A DNA stretch of 64,000 bases from UBA9659 sp965208605 (GTDB lineage Bacteria; Pseudomonadota; Gammaproteobacteria; Pseudomonadales; Azotimanducaceae): positions 2,666,001 to 2,730,000 of the forward strand of contig OZ242345.1 in assembly GCA_965208605.1 (NCBI GenBank), read 5' to 3'. The translations under genes and the position numbers were made by a program. Below, in pieces: positions 26,291 to 34,115 of this stretch. Each line of letters opens with the position of its first letter. Within the stretch, counting starts at the first letter, position 1. Under the pieces are notes generated by a model. The model saw only the letters and a list, made by a program, of their open reading frames with translations. It did not search any database and was not told the origin of the DNA.

Positions 26291-27007
26291 ATGGCGCAGT
26301 TAAAACAAGCCACAAAAAAGCAATCCGGCTACACGATCCTGGGGCTGATTCTTGCGGTTGCCATCATGGGAGTGATTACGATGCAGTTTACCGGGCGGCT
26401 GGAATATGAATTAACCGCCCAGGCTGAGACTGCCACCGTGAATGACATGACGCTGCTTGCCCAGGCACAGCTCAGTCACCGCTGGGAACACTCGGATTGG
26501 GAAACCGATATGACGCGTCTTTATCCGGCGTTTCGCAATCTCAATGGTGTCGGTGAACCCTATGTGTTTCGTGATGTGTTTCGTGACGAGATACATGACG
26601 GGATGCCTGGCAAGGCGAATAGTCCCTTGATTATTGAAACCAACATGCGCAGCCAGGGTTCGGCGCGTCGGGTGGCGCAGCGGCTGGGCAGCTTTGCGAG
26701 CCTTGCTGAGGATCTGGAGACCGGCGAGATGACGCTAGTAAGGGCTGAATACCCGGTGCCTCTGGGGACCCTGGCGACATTAAATGATGAGTATTTGCGC
26801 CGCGATGGTGCCAATGATGTGATTGGCAGCTTGCGCTTCCGCGCGGGTGCTCAGGCAAACCTTGATTTGCAGGGCAACAAAATTAATGGCGCCTCCCAGG
26901 TGGATATCACGACGCCAGGGCATAACGGGCTACTGAAGGCTGATATTGGCTCAGTGAACGTTCTGACGGTGCGGCACTTCAACTACACCACTTCGGGGGA
27001 GAAATAA
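26291..27007 (+). CDS. PilV-like minor pilin / tip adhesin
   Basis: A 238-aa pilin-like protein. The leader ends KKQSG before YTILGLILAVAIMGVITMQ, with Gly instead of Glu at mature position 5. The body contains IGSLRFRAGAQANLDLQGNK and NGASQVDITTPG, the phrases typical of the constant part of PilV tip proteins of R64-like thin pili. No recombinase gene or inverted 19-bp shufflon sites follow, so the variable switch is absent. ATG 26291 is chosen since GGGAGAC precedes it; a longer in-frame TTG at 26267 would overlap pilS. The next gene begins right after the stop. Confidence 0.78.
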   Translation: MAQLKQATKKQSGYTILGLILAVAIMGVITMQFTGRLEYELTAQAETATVNDMTLLAQAQLSHRWEHSDWETDMTRLYPAFRNLNGVGEPYVFRDVFRDEIHDGMPGKANSPLIIETNMRSQGSARRVAQRLGSFASLAEDLETGEMTLVRAEYPVPLGTLATLNDEYLRRDGANDVIGSLRFRAGAQANLDLQGNKINGASQVDITTPGHNGLLKADIGSVNVLTVRHFNYTTSGEK

Positions 27008-27008
27008 C

Positions 27009-27920
27009 ATGCCATCAATAGGCTTATGGGGGATGTTACTCCTACTCATGCAGCCTGGTATCGGGCGGGCGGCAAGCGACGACCAACTCTGGATACCAGA
27101 GGGTTCGAATGTCCCCATATTAAAAAACCATCCGACTGAACGTACGCAGGTCTGCAAGTATCGTGCAGCCGATGGCTCTTGCTACCGACTCTGGCTGAAT
27201 GACCCGGCTGATCCCCATAGCCATCTGCCTATTCCCTGGTTAAGGGAGGAAGATTTCCGCACCCTCTTGAGCAAGTTAGATGGGATGGAAGAGGGCGGTT
27301 ATTGCTTGATTTATGAGGGTCAGGAGTGGTCAGACTGGGCGGGGCAGGGGGCGGCGAACACCGCCTGTGGTGAACGCCCATACTCCATGGAGGAAAGTTA
27401 TTGCCAAGCCCCTGCCGATGCTTGTGATGACCGGTGCCTATCCAATAGCCGGCGCACTCGCTCGACTAGAGTGCGCAATGCAGCCTGCCCAGTGGCTCCG
27501 ATAAAAGCGACAGCCCCGACAGTTCCGGTAAAAACGCCAGCCCCGATAGAAACGACAGACCCGGCGGTAACTCAAGACCCCGTAGAGGCACCGAGTCCTA
27601 TTGTTGAGAACCCAATAGAGCCGCCGTCTCGGGGCTTTCCACCCTGTGGTTGGTATGCCTCTGATGTTCATCAATCTGATTTTCATCAAGAGGCCGGGGC
27701 ACTGAGTGAATGTCAATGGCAGCCGGGTGAGTTGATCGGCAGGATGCGAGCTCCAGAGCGAGGCCTGGGCCTTCATTCCTATCCCTGGGGTGCCCTCAGC
27801 GGTGCTTGCTCTCTACTAGACGACTCTAGCCCGAGACACTATTACGAGAACCGCGGCGGGCGGGTGGACAAGCCGCAAATAGGCATAGAGTTGTTGCTCT
27901 ACATCCAGTACTGCTATTAG
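27009..27920 (+). CDS. Secreted Cys-rich protein of unknown function
   Basis: A 303-aa protein with a signal peptide (LLLLMQPGIGRAA). A first domain carries about nine cysteines (KYRAADGSC, GGYCLIYEGQEWSDW, CDDRC). A Pro/Thr/Val/Ala-rich linker follows at about residues 165-205 with repeats such as APTVPVKTPAPIETTDP. A second Cys-bearing domain (FPPCGWYASDVHQ to IGIELLLYIQYCY) ends the protein. I do not recognise the family. Its position one base behind the PilV-like gene suggests a pilus-associated or surface protein, perhaps a tip ligand. That is inference from order only. Confidence 0.55.
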   Translation: MPSIGLWGMLLLLMQPGIGRAASDDQLWIPEGSNVPILKNHPTERTQVCKYRAADGSCYRLWLNDPADPHSHLPIPWLREEDFRTLLSKLDGMEEGGYCLIYEGQEWSDWAGQGAANTACGERPYSMEESYCQAPADACDDRCLSNSRRTRSTRVRNAACPVAPIKATAPTVPVKTPAPIETTDPAVTQDPVEAPSPIVENPIEPPSRGFPPCGWYASDVHQSDFHQEAGALSECQWQPGELIGRMRAPERGLGLHSYPWGALSGACSLLDDSSPRHYYENRGGRVDKPQIGIELLLYIQYCY

Positions 27921-28018
27921 TAGGAGATGGCATATCTTATGAACCTATACGGAATTGTGTGGTATATTTCCAGCGTGGAAATGATCACGCGTATTTTAGC
28001 ACTATGAAGGAGAGCAAC

Positions 28019-28396
28019 ATGCTGCATGACACACTAAAGAGCGCTAATACCCTTAGGCAAGCGGGGGTTCCCGAAAAGCAGGCTCAAGCCATGGTCGAAG
28101 TGATGACTGACAACCTTGCTACCAAAGAAGATATTGAAAACCTCAGCCTTGCCACCCAACGTGACATGAAGGAACTGGGAAATTCCCTCCGTCATGAAAT
28201 GAAGGAAATGGACATTTCTATCCGCAGTGACATGAGAAATGGTTTTAATATCCTCCTAAAGGAGATGGAAAAAATGAACGTTTACCGTGATGGCCAACAT
28301 TCATTACTTAAATGGATGGTGGCTTTCTTCGGTAGTGGGATGGTTATCAGCATTAGTCTGTCGATGGCCATAGTGTTACGACTATTTTCTCCATAA
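28019..28396 (+). CDS. DUF1640/CCDC90-like coiled-coil membrane protein
   Basis: A 125-aa protein with the start MLHDTLKSANTLRQAGVPEKQAQAMVEVM, typical of DUF1640 (similar to mitochondrial MCUR1/CCDC90). A coiled coil occupies about residues 35-85 and one C-terminal membrane anchor about 98-120. The ATG at 28019 has AAGGAGAGCAAC before it and is preferred over the in-frame upstream ATG at 28004. Such proteins are common near tRNA genes and mobile elements; their function in bacteria is unclear. It is separated from the pilus genes by about 100 bp. Confidence 0.75.
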   Translation: MLHDTLKSANTLRQAGVPEKQAQAMVEVMTDNLATKEDIENLSLATQRDMKELGNSLRHEMKEMDISIRSDMRNGFNILLKEMEKMNVYRDGQHSLLKWMVAFFGSGMVISISLSMAIVLRLFSP

Positions 28397-28901
28397 AGCA
28401 ATTCGCTTGGCGGCACCATCGTCAGTAGCCTCCATCACCCTCACCCCGTCATCCTCGCCGCCAGTCGCTCCGCGCCAACCTCCACGTCGTCACCCTCGCG
28501 GCTCCCCACTCCGCCATTCTTGTTTATGTTACTCGATGACTGGATTTCCCCCAAACCCCGTCATTCTCGGCACCCCAGTTATCACAGCCTTCGGCTGTGA
28601 TAACTGGGGGGTCGGGAATCCAGATCTTGTGCTCTCGTCCTCTCGTGCTCTTGTACTCTTGTTGCCTTGTCCCCGTTCTTGACCCAGGCATGCGACAGAC
28701 TGTACCGCTCGTCCTCTGGATTCCCGAGCAAGCTCGAGAATGACGGCGCGGGGCGCCGTAGGCCGCCTTCGGCAGTCATCCTCGTAGCCAGTCGCCCCGC
28801 CGCAGGCGGGGCGACTGGCGGCGGGGAACCAGAGGAACGAAGGGAAGGTGACCAATAAGCGCACCCTGGTGTATGATGCCTTGATTGACGGCACTGACCC
28901 A
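28397..28901. repeat. Intergenic palindromic repeat cluster before tRNA-Gly
   Basis: Contains a module with the 17-bp CCCCAGTTATCACAGCC stem (about 28573-28610), also present at 6963. A run of CTCTCGTGCTCTTGTACTCT minisatellite units lies at about 28628-28665. A GAGCAAGCTCGAGAATGACGG module lies at about 28730-28752, and a CGCCCCGCCGCAGGCGGGGCG hairpin at about 28794-28815. The tRNA promoter must lie in the last 60 bp. No coding sequence is visible. Confidence 0.75.
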
Positions 28902-28976
28902 GCGGGAATAGCTCAGTGGTAGAGCACAACCTTGCCAAGGTTGGGGTCGCGAGTTCGAATCTCGTTTCCCGCTCCA
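28902..28976 (+). tRNA. tRNA-Gly (anticodon GCC)
   Basis: Full cloverleaf: acceptor GCGGGAA paired with TTCCCGC, D arm GCTC..GAGC, anticodon stem CAACC/GGTTG with loop TTGCCAA, T arm CGAGTTCGAATCTCG, discriminator T and encoded CCA end. The anticodon GCC reads GGC and GGT. It stands alone with no other tRNA beside it. Confidence 0.97.
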
Positions 28977-29069
28977 GTGTTGGTTTATCCACCTAGCCTT
29001 ACCCACACCTCAGCACCCTACAAACTCAACCATGCACCAGAAGTAATGCTTAGCACCTTGATATGTTGC

Positions 29070-30122
29070 TCAGGATAACCGCTCCAGCACCAGCTGCTCG
29101 ATCTTTGCAATCTCTTCAGCGGATGCCTTGGGAATCATACTAATCAGTTCCTGTCGCGCGATGTCTGCCCGTTCATCAATGGCTTCTTGAACCTGTTTGG
29201 CAGGGATGGTCTGTAAATAATTTTTCAAGCCTTCCATATTTCGCGCTCCAAACAATTCCGCAAAACGCGCCTGTTCGCTTTTATTAAACTTGTTGTCCTC
29301 GCACATTTGCCGCACGGTGAGCCAGATAGACAGACTTTCTTTAGCTTCTTCAATTTTTTTTCTAGCGGGACCATCCACATAGTTTCGTAGGTCTGCTTCA
29401 ATGTGTTTATCTATTTTGTCTAATGAGTTTTCCGATTGTTCTTTGTTGTTTTGCAATTCATCGCTCGTGGAAAACCAAAGCAACGCCCGACAACGCACCA
29501 GCATGGATGGATGCGAAGAATATTCGTCACTGTGCGATGAATGGTTTTTGATTTGAGAAATGAAGGTGCCGACATCAAAACGTAAATGTTTACTGGTCAA
29601 TCCTGAGATTGTTTTCATCATGGCATGGATGGAAGTTTCTAGAGAATCACAGGCTGTCATGCCTATCCGGTCGGCAGATATTTCCCGGGCTCTGGTGTGC
29701 ATAAAGTATTCCAGATTATCCTGGTTGCACTCCCCTTTATCGTGCCCTAATAGAAAATGCCCCAATTCATGTCCAGCCACAAACTCAAACTCTTCGGCAC
29801 TTAAAGTTTCAATCAGTGCTGATGAAAAACGAATGACACAGGCATTGCTACCATCAGAAATACAAGCCGCTTGAATTTCCGGTGCCGGATAGACAAATGC
29901 TTCTACGGTACCTTCTGGAATTTGCAACCGTTGACAAACATTCCGCAACCCTGTGCTAAGTGCAGGTGTGACTTCGCTGGATATACAAAGTCCGTTTTGA
30001 TAGTGGTGGTTACGGATGGCGCTCAGTTCAGCTTCAATATCTTTGCCGTTATCTAAAGTCAGATCGCCAGAATAACGCAGACATTCAGCATGCTTTCTTG
30101 CTGTTTGCAGGTCATTCGTCAT
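29070..30122 (-). CDS. M48-like zinc metallopeptidase of the Hsp70 unit
   Basis: A 350-aa protein with the zinc motif HELGH at residues 118-122 and a third ligand at Glu147 in REISADRIG, followed by SSHPSMLVRCRALLWFS near residue 210. This is the M48 (Ste24/HtpX) pattern. Unlike HtpX it has no obvious membrane spans, so it should be cytoplasmic. The C-terminal third is helical with repeats of charged residues. The ATG at 30122 overlaps the upstream gene by 11 bp; a longer frame to 30215 only reads through that gene. Being last in a four-gene unit with an Hsp70 and partners, it may degrade or mature clients delivered by the chaperone. That role is inference. Confidence 0.8.
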   Translation of the reverse strand: MTNDLQTARKHAECLRYSGDLTLDNGKDIEAELSAIRNHHYQNGLCISSEVTPALSTGLRNVCQRLQIPEGTVEAFVYPAPEIQAACISDGSNACVIRFSSALIETLSAEEFEFVAGHELGHFLLGHDKGECNQDNLEYFMHTRAREISADRIGMTACDSLETSIHAMMKTISGLTSKHLRFDVGTFISQIKNHSSHSDEYSSHPSMLVRCRALLWFSTSDELQNNKEQSENSLDKIDKHIEADLRNYVDGPARKKIEEAKESLSIWLTVRQMCEDNKFNKSEQARFAELFGARNMEGLKNYLQTIPAKQVQEAIDERADIARQELISMIPKASAEEIAKIEQLVLERLS

Positions 30123-31305
30123 CTTTATTTTTATCTTGATTTTTCTTTCTCGCTGCTGCAATAAGTTCAAGCAGGTGCTGGGCATTATCTCGCTCTTTGC
30201 CTTCGGGCAGTGCATTCAAACGGTTATTCCACTTATTAAATTCACTGGTCAAATGCTTTTTAATACGCGCATCGGACCAGTCGGGTTTGATACCAAGCAG
30301 GTTTTCTACACTGGTGCTAATATCCAAATCTAAATGGACGAAGTGAGCATCCATCATCTCCGTTACTCTTTTGCTATCTAAATCAAGCCATTCAGCCAGC
30401 TCGCTTAACGCCTCGATTTCGTTGGGGTCGGCTTTGAGATCGGCGGCCATGATCATTGAGGCAAGTTCATACGCCTGATACTTGCTGCTGGTTTCAGCAA
30501 TGTCGTTCAGGCGGCTGGCAAGAGATTGTAAATTAAGCGAACTCTCTTTTGCTTCTGCATAACTTTCATGTAGTGTCTGATTAAAAATTTCTTTCAGTCG
30601 AGCATATTCTTCTTCCGACGAAGAGCTAATGGACCCTTTAATCCATTCCTTCATCAACTCCCCTTCCCTTGTATCCAGGCTACCATCGGACATTGCTACA
30701 GCCATGGCTATTTTGAGCGTGAGGATTTGCGCCTCTTCTTGATGTTCGGCGGCCTCCAGATAACCCTTTTCTTCAAAATAATGAGTAAATTTTATTTTTC
30801 CTTCCCATAGAAGACCGGTCTCATCAAGCATGTACCCAAAGAGAATCCTCGGCGGCTCTGACAAATCAACCAGGCGTACCACAACTGTTAATGTTTGTTG
30901 TCCGCCATAAGGGGGATGCATAATGTCAGGGCAGGCCCTGCCAATTACATCCCAATCGGGAATTTCAAGGTTGGGCCCAGCAATCCCCAATTCGGACTCT
31001 ATGAAATAAGCTGGCGAGTGGTCTTCTCGAAAATGATTAATAACACACCTTACATCCATGGGCTGTCCGGCATTTTCGTCAAGGATAGATATCCAGACCG
31101 CGGTGTTTTTTGTTTCCATGAGAGGAAACTCGCCGCGAGCTTGGATTTCTTTGGCGAGAATGTCCCCGCCTTCCGTCTCTAGTTGCACATCTTGCAAACG
31201 AATTTCAAAGGGCATGATTTGGGGAGCAGTGATAGTAGACGATGACTTGTATTTTACTACAAGGTAAATAACAACTCCGATTACTATAAGCAGAAATATT
31301 TCCAT
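30112..31305 (-). CDS. Membrane-anchored TerB domain protein with J-like C-terminus
   Basis: A 397-aa protein. An N-terminal membrane anchor (MEIFLLIVIGVVIYLVVKY) is followed by a beta-rich domain to about residue 180. A TerB-like helical domain spans about 194-325 (ILTLKIAMAVAMSDGSLDTREGELM and ELASMIMAADLKADPNEIEAL). The C-terminal segment, residues 334-387, reads LLGIKPDWSDARIKKHL, then FNKWNNRLNALP, then A..LLELIAAAR. This resembles a J-domain in which the HPD loop is replaced. Anchor plus TerB plus J is the order of DjlA, a known DnaK co-chaperone. The ATG directly follows the Hsp70 stop (TAA C ATG), so translation is coupled. The J-like reading is my inference and needs a profile search. 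Confidence 0.68.
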   Translation of the reverse strand: MEIFLLIVIGVVIYLVVKYKSSSTITAPQIMPFEIRLQDVQLETEGGDILAKEIQARGEFPLMETKNTAVWISILDENAGQPMDVRCVINHFREDHSPAYFIESELGIAGPNLEIPDWDVIGRACPDIMHPPYGGQQTLTVVVRLVDLSEPPRILFGYMLDETGLLWEGKIKFTHYFEEKGYLEAAEHQEEAQILTLKIAMAVAMSDGSLDTREGELMKEWIKGSISSSSEEEYARLKEIFNQTLHESYAEAKESSLNLQSLASRLNDIAETSSKYQAYELASMIMAADLKADPNEIEALSELAEWLDLDSKRVTEMMDAHFVHLDLDISTSVENLLGIKPDWSDARIKKHLTSEFNKWNNRLNALPEGKERDNAQHLLELIAAARKKNQDKNKDDE

Positions 31306-31306
31306 G

Positions 31307-32839
31307 TTATTCCACCGTGAAGTCGTCGATGTCTGGATCTGCGGCAAGCTTTGGTCTGGTTTCGGCTTCCTCAGCACCTACATAAATTCTGATTGTGATT
31401 TCTTTCCCCGTTTCGACATCCTTGAAAGAGCAGAGCATTGTCTGATTTACATCATACCGAAAGGTGACCTTGATTTCTTGACCGGCTGGGCGTCCTGGTG
31501 GAAGTGGTAAGTCTTTTGAACCAACTACAGGTACAAAATGAGAGCCGGTTTCTTCATTCACGGATTCTGTTACCGTGCATTTCACCATTGGTTGTCCATC
31601 ATGCATGGTGTAAAACGACTTGCTTTCTTCACAAGGAATGATGGTGTTTTTTTTAATTAAAATAAAATTCTTTCGTTGCTCTTCTCCATTGACATTGGAG
31701 AGAACAATAGTCCCATAATAATTTCCAGTACGCTCTGTGACATTCATTCCCGAGAGTGCACCCTTTTGCGCAGGGGATAGCTTTTCTTGATCGCCTCTAT
31801 AAAGAGCATACAAAGCAGCACCGTGAGCGACCACTTCATCTACATTTGCCTTAAAAATCGGCTCTTGACCAAATACTCGCTTGATGCTCTCTTGCACCAT
31901 AGGGATGCGAGTGCTGCCTCCGGCACACAAGACACCACGGATGTCTTCGGGCTTTAGATTGACCTCTTCTAATGTAGATTCACAAAGCATTTCGGCTTGA
32001 GTAATCTTGGCGGAAATAAGTTCCTCAAATTCCTTGCGGGTGAACTTTATTGCTTCCGTGGTTTTGCCTTTGATACTCTCGGTTATATTTTCTCTTCTTG
32101 ACATCTCTTTCTTTAATTCCTCGGATCTTAAAAGATCGTAGGGACTGTCTTCGAAATCTCCCCCCGGAAGAGTTTGATATTTCTCCCCCGCTAACTTTTT
32201 AAGATCTCTATCAAAATCAATGCCACCAAGTTTGGCGATACCATTTGATGTCAACACCTCAACATTTTTGTCTTTAATGTGAATGATGGAGATATCAAAG
32301 GTGCCACCGCCCATATCGTATACTGCATAATTTCCTTCCAGATTCATGCCCTCCCGGAATGAATAACACAGTGCTGCGGCGGTCGGTTCATTGATGATGT
32401 ATTGCACATTCAGCCCGGCATGGCGTGCTGCTTCCATAGTGGCTTCCCGCGCCTCGTTGGCGAAATTGGCAGGCACTGTCACCACAACTTCATCAATCTC
32501 TCCGATGTGTTCGGCGCGACTGCTAATCAATTCTTGCAACACTATGGTGCTTAAGTCCGTAGGTGTGTAGTCCTTGCCATTAAGAGAATAGGTTTTTGAA
32601 GTTCCCATGTCGCGCTTGAAAAACCCCACCCCCTCATCGGTTGCAATTTCGCTATACATCGTATGACGCGCAAATTCGCTACCCACTTCAAACTTATCGT
32701 TGTCCTCATCCCAGGCGACACAAGAGGGCGTGAGGGTTTTGCCCTCCTTGTCGGCTACAATGACTGGCTTTCCATGCTCGTCTATTTTTGCGACCACTGA
32801 AAATGTAGTGCCCAGATCAATGCCAATGAATGAACCCAT
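31307..32839 (-). CDS. DnaK-like Hsp70 lacking the helical lid
   Basis: A 510-aa Hsp70. The ATPase domain is complete: FIGIDLGTTFSVVA at the start, VVVTVPANFANEAREATMEA, NEPTAAALCYSF, YDMGGGTFDISI and GVLCAGGSTRIPMVQE. After about residue 375 comes a beta substrate-binding domain, but the usual linker and NRTTPS-type motifs are altered and the roughly 100-residue helical lid of DnaK is missing; the protein ends soon after EVTFRYD-like KVTFRYDVNQTML. It therefore resembles specialised short Hsp70s rather than the general DnaK. TAGGAGG before its start overlaps the stop of the LysM/GrpE-like gene. All four genes share direction and spacing, so they form one operon. Confidence 0.88.
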   Translation of the reverse strand: MGSFIGIDLGTTFSVVAKIDEHGKPVIVADKEGKTLTPSCVAWDEDNDKFEVGSEFARHTMYSEIATDEGVGFFKRDMGTSKTYSLNGKDYTPTDLSTIVLQELISSRAEHIGEIDEVVVTVPANFANEAREATMEAARHAGLNVQYIINEPTAAALCYSFREGMNLEGNYAVYDMGGGTFDISIIHIKDKNVEVLTSNGIAKLGGIDFDRDLKKLAGEKYQTLPGGDFEDSPYDLLRSEELKKEMSRRENITESIKGKTTEAIKFTRKEFEELISAKITQAEMLCESTLEEVNLKPEDIRGVLCAGGSTRIPMVQESIKRVFGQEPIFKANVDEVVAHGAALYALYRGDQEKLSPAQKGALSGMNVTERTGNYYGTIVLSNVNGEEQRKNFILIKKNTIIPCEESKSFYTMHDGQPMVKCTVTESVNEETGSHFVPVVGSKDLPLPPGRPAGQEIKVTFRYDVNQTMLCSFKDVETGKEITIRIYVGAEEAETRPKLAADPDIDDFTVE

Positions 32840-32848
32840 ACCTGCCTC

Positions 32849-33889
32849 CTAATTTGTATTTAAAATTCGAACCCGTGCGGGATAAATCACATCATAGCCC
32901 GTCTCGGTTTTTATACGATAACCCTTCTCTAAAACCTCAACTATCTTGAACTTGTCCTCTGGTTTGTCGGTTACTTGTGTTTTCGGATAATCCGCAACAC
33001 CTTCGGCGCGACGATAATCCTCGCCGATTCCGGGGGAAAAGGTTTCCACGCCGCAACTGTCCAGTGCATCTTCAATAAGTGCCTTGACGACCTCCAATGC
33101 TTTGGAAGCTTCACCATCCTGCATAAAATCATCAACGGCTATGTCCACAGGAATGAGCCGTTTCAGATAATCACGGAGGTCTGATACATCGGAAGCACCT
33201 TCTTCCGCGCCACTATCGGAGACACCCGGTCCAGCTGTTTTGGTGTTAACCCCAATCCCCCGCAGAAGCTGTTTAATTGTTTCCAATTCGGGGAGAGTCT
33301 GACCAGCAGTGACGGACATGGCCCTGCGCCATTTATACAAATACACACTCAGCGCAGCCAACAACAACACAATCAATACCGCCATTCCCAAGACAGCAGT
33401 CGTAGAAAAACCAGGTGATTGCGGCTGAGTGTTTTGTGTCTTGGATTGGTCGACAACTAATCGTTTAATTGCAGCAAGCTCAGTTTTTATTTCTTGCATT
33501 GTGGCATCAAAATTATCAATCGCGGGGTCAACTACAGAACTCGTGGCATCTTCCGACACTGATGTATTATCAGCGCAAGGAAGAACTAAAACTGCGTGCT
33601 CACGCAAACGATTCTTGTCCTTTCCAATGAATGCATGCGGGTTGCTTTCATAGACGCTGTTGACCCACTCATTGAGTCTCATGCCGGGTTTCATCATTCG
33701 TTGTGATATTTCACTCAGGGTATCGCCGCCCAATACTCTTATGCCTATCGGCGGATCAACGCACGGCGGCAGAGCACTGGTCATCGCATCATCTTTTGCG
33801 GCATGAACTAGACTAGCCCAACACAACAACACGCTAGGTAATAGTAGGTAGATGGTTTTTCTTTTTTTGTATTTCATTGATTTTGACAT
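32849..33889 (-). CDS. LysM - transmembrane - GrpE-like fusion protein
   Basis: A 346-aa protein. A signal peptide (about 13-30) leads into a LysM-like domain (about 49-104: GIRVLGGDTLSEISQRM, then LREHAVLVLP), as in FimV. A coiled segment (about 125-150) and one membrane span (about 163-184) follow. The cytoplasmic tail at about 240-346 resembles GrpE: a helix DYLKRLIPVDIAVDDF, then ALIEDALDSCGVETFSPG and a final IVEVLEKGYRIK plus IYPARVRIL block, which matches the GYxL-RPAxVxV ending of GrpE. It would link a peptidoglycan-binding sensor to nucleotide exchange on the Hsp70 encoded next. It is the first gene of the unit; its own ribosome-binding site is weak, and ATG 33877 is an alternative start. 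Confidence 0.7.
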   Translation of the reverse strand: MSKSMKYKKRKTIYLLLPSVLLCWASLVHAAKDDAMTSALPPCVDPPIGIRVLGGDTLSEISQRMMKPGMRLNEWVNSVYESNPHAFIGKDKNRLREHAVLVLPCADNTSVSEDATSSVVDPAIDNFDATMQEIKTELAAIKRLVVDQSKTQNTQPQSPGFSTTAVLGMAVLIVLLLAALSVYLYKWRRAMSVTAGQTLPELETIKQLLRGIGVNTKTAGPGVSDSGAEEGASDVSDLRDYLKRLIPVDIAVDDFMQDGEASKALEVVKALIEDALDSCGVETFSPGIGEDYRRAEGVADYPKTQVTDKPEDKFKIVEVLEKGYRIKTETGYDVIYPARVRILNTN

Positions 33890-33954
33890 TCAATAAAGGT
33901 ATCCAATAAATAAGTCCAGCAATGTAGCACATTTCATCAGCGGTCAATAGCGAG

Positions 33955-34110
33955 AGCCAGTGCCTCCGCGCCGTCAGGATCAAAGAAGGCGGGAATCCAG
34001 AGTGGCGAACGTAAGCCGCTGGGTTAATAACTGGATTCCCGCTTCGCTCCATTATTTGTCACTCCCGCCTAGGGCGGAAATGACAAACAGGAGCGGCGAG
34101 AATGACGGCT
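33955..34110. repeat. Intergenic palindromic repeat
   Basis: Modules with CGCCGTCAGGATCAAAGAAG, GCGGGAATCCAG, TAATAACTGGATTCCCGC and GGCGAGAATGACGG. They lie between the start of the four-gene Hsp70 unit and the end of the TonB receptor gene. A short T-rich stretch near 33841-33890 belongs to the first codons of the LysM gene. The Hsp70-unit promoter must lie in 33890-33955. Confidence 0.65.
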
Positions 34111-34115
34111 AAACC

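Noticed and set aside
26291..27920. A PilV shufflon
   Set aside because: No recombinase gene and no set of short inverted sites splitting alternative C-termini were seen behind the PilV-like gene.
28902..28976. tRNA-Gly as an attachment site for the trb/pil block
   Set aside because: No integrase lies next to it and I found no second copy of the tRNA 3' end near 9.9-10.1 kb. Only the position is suggestive.
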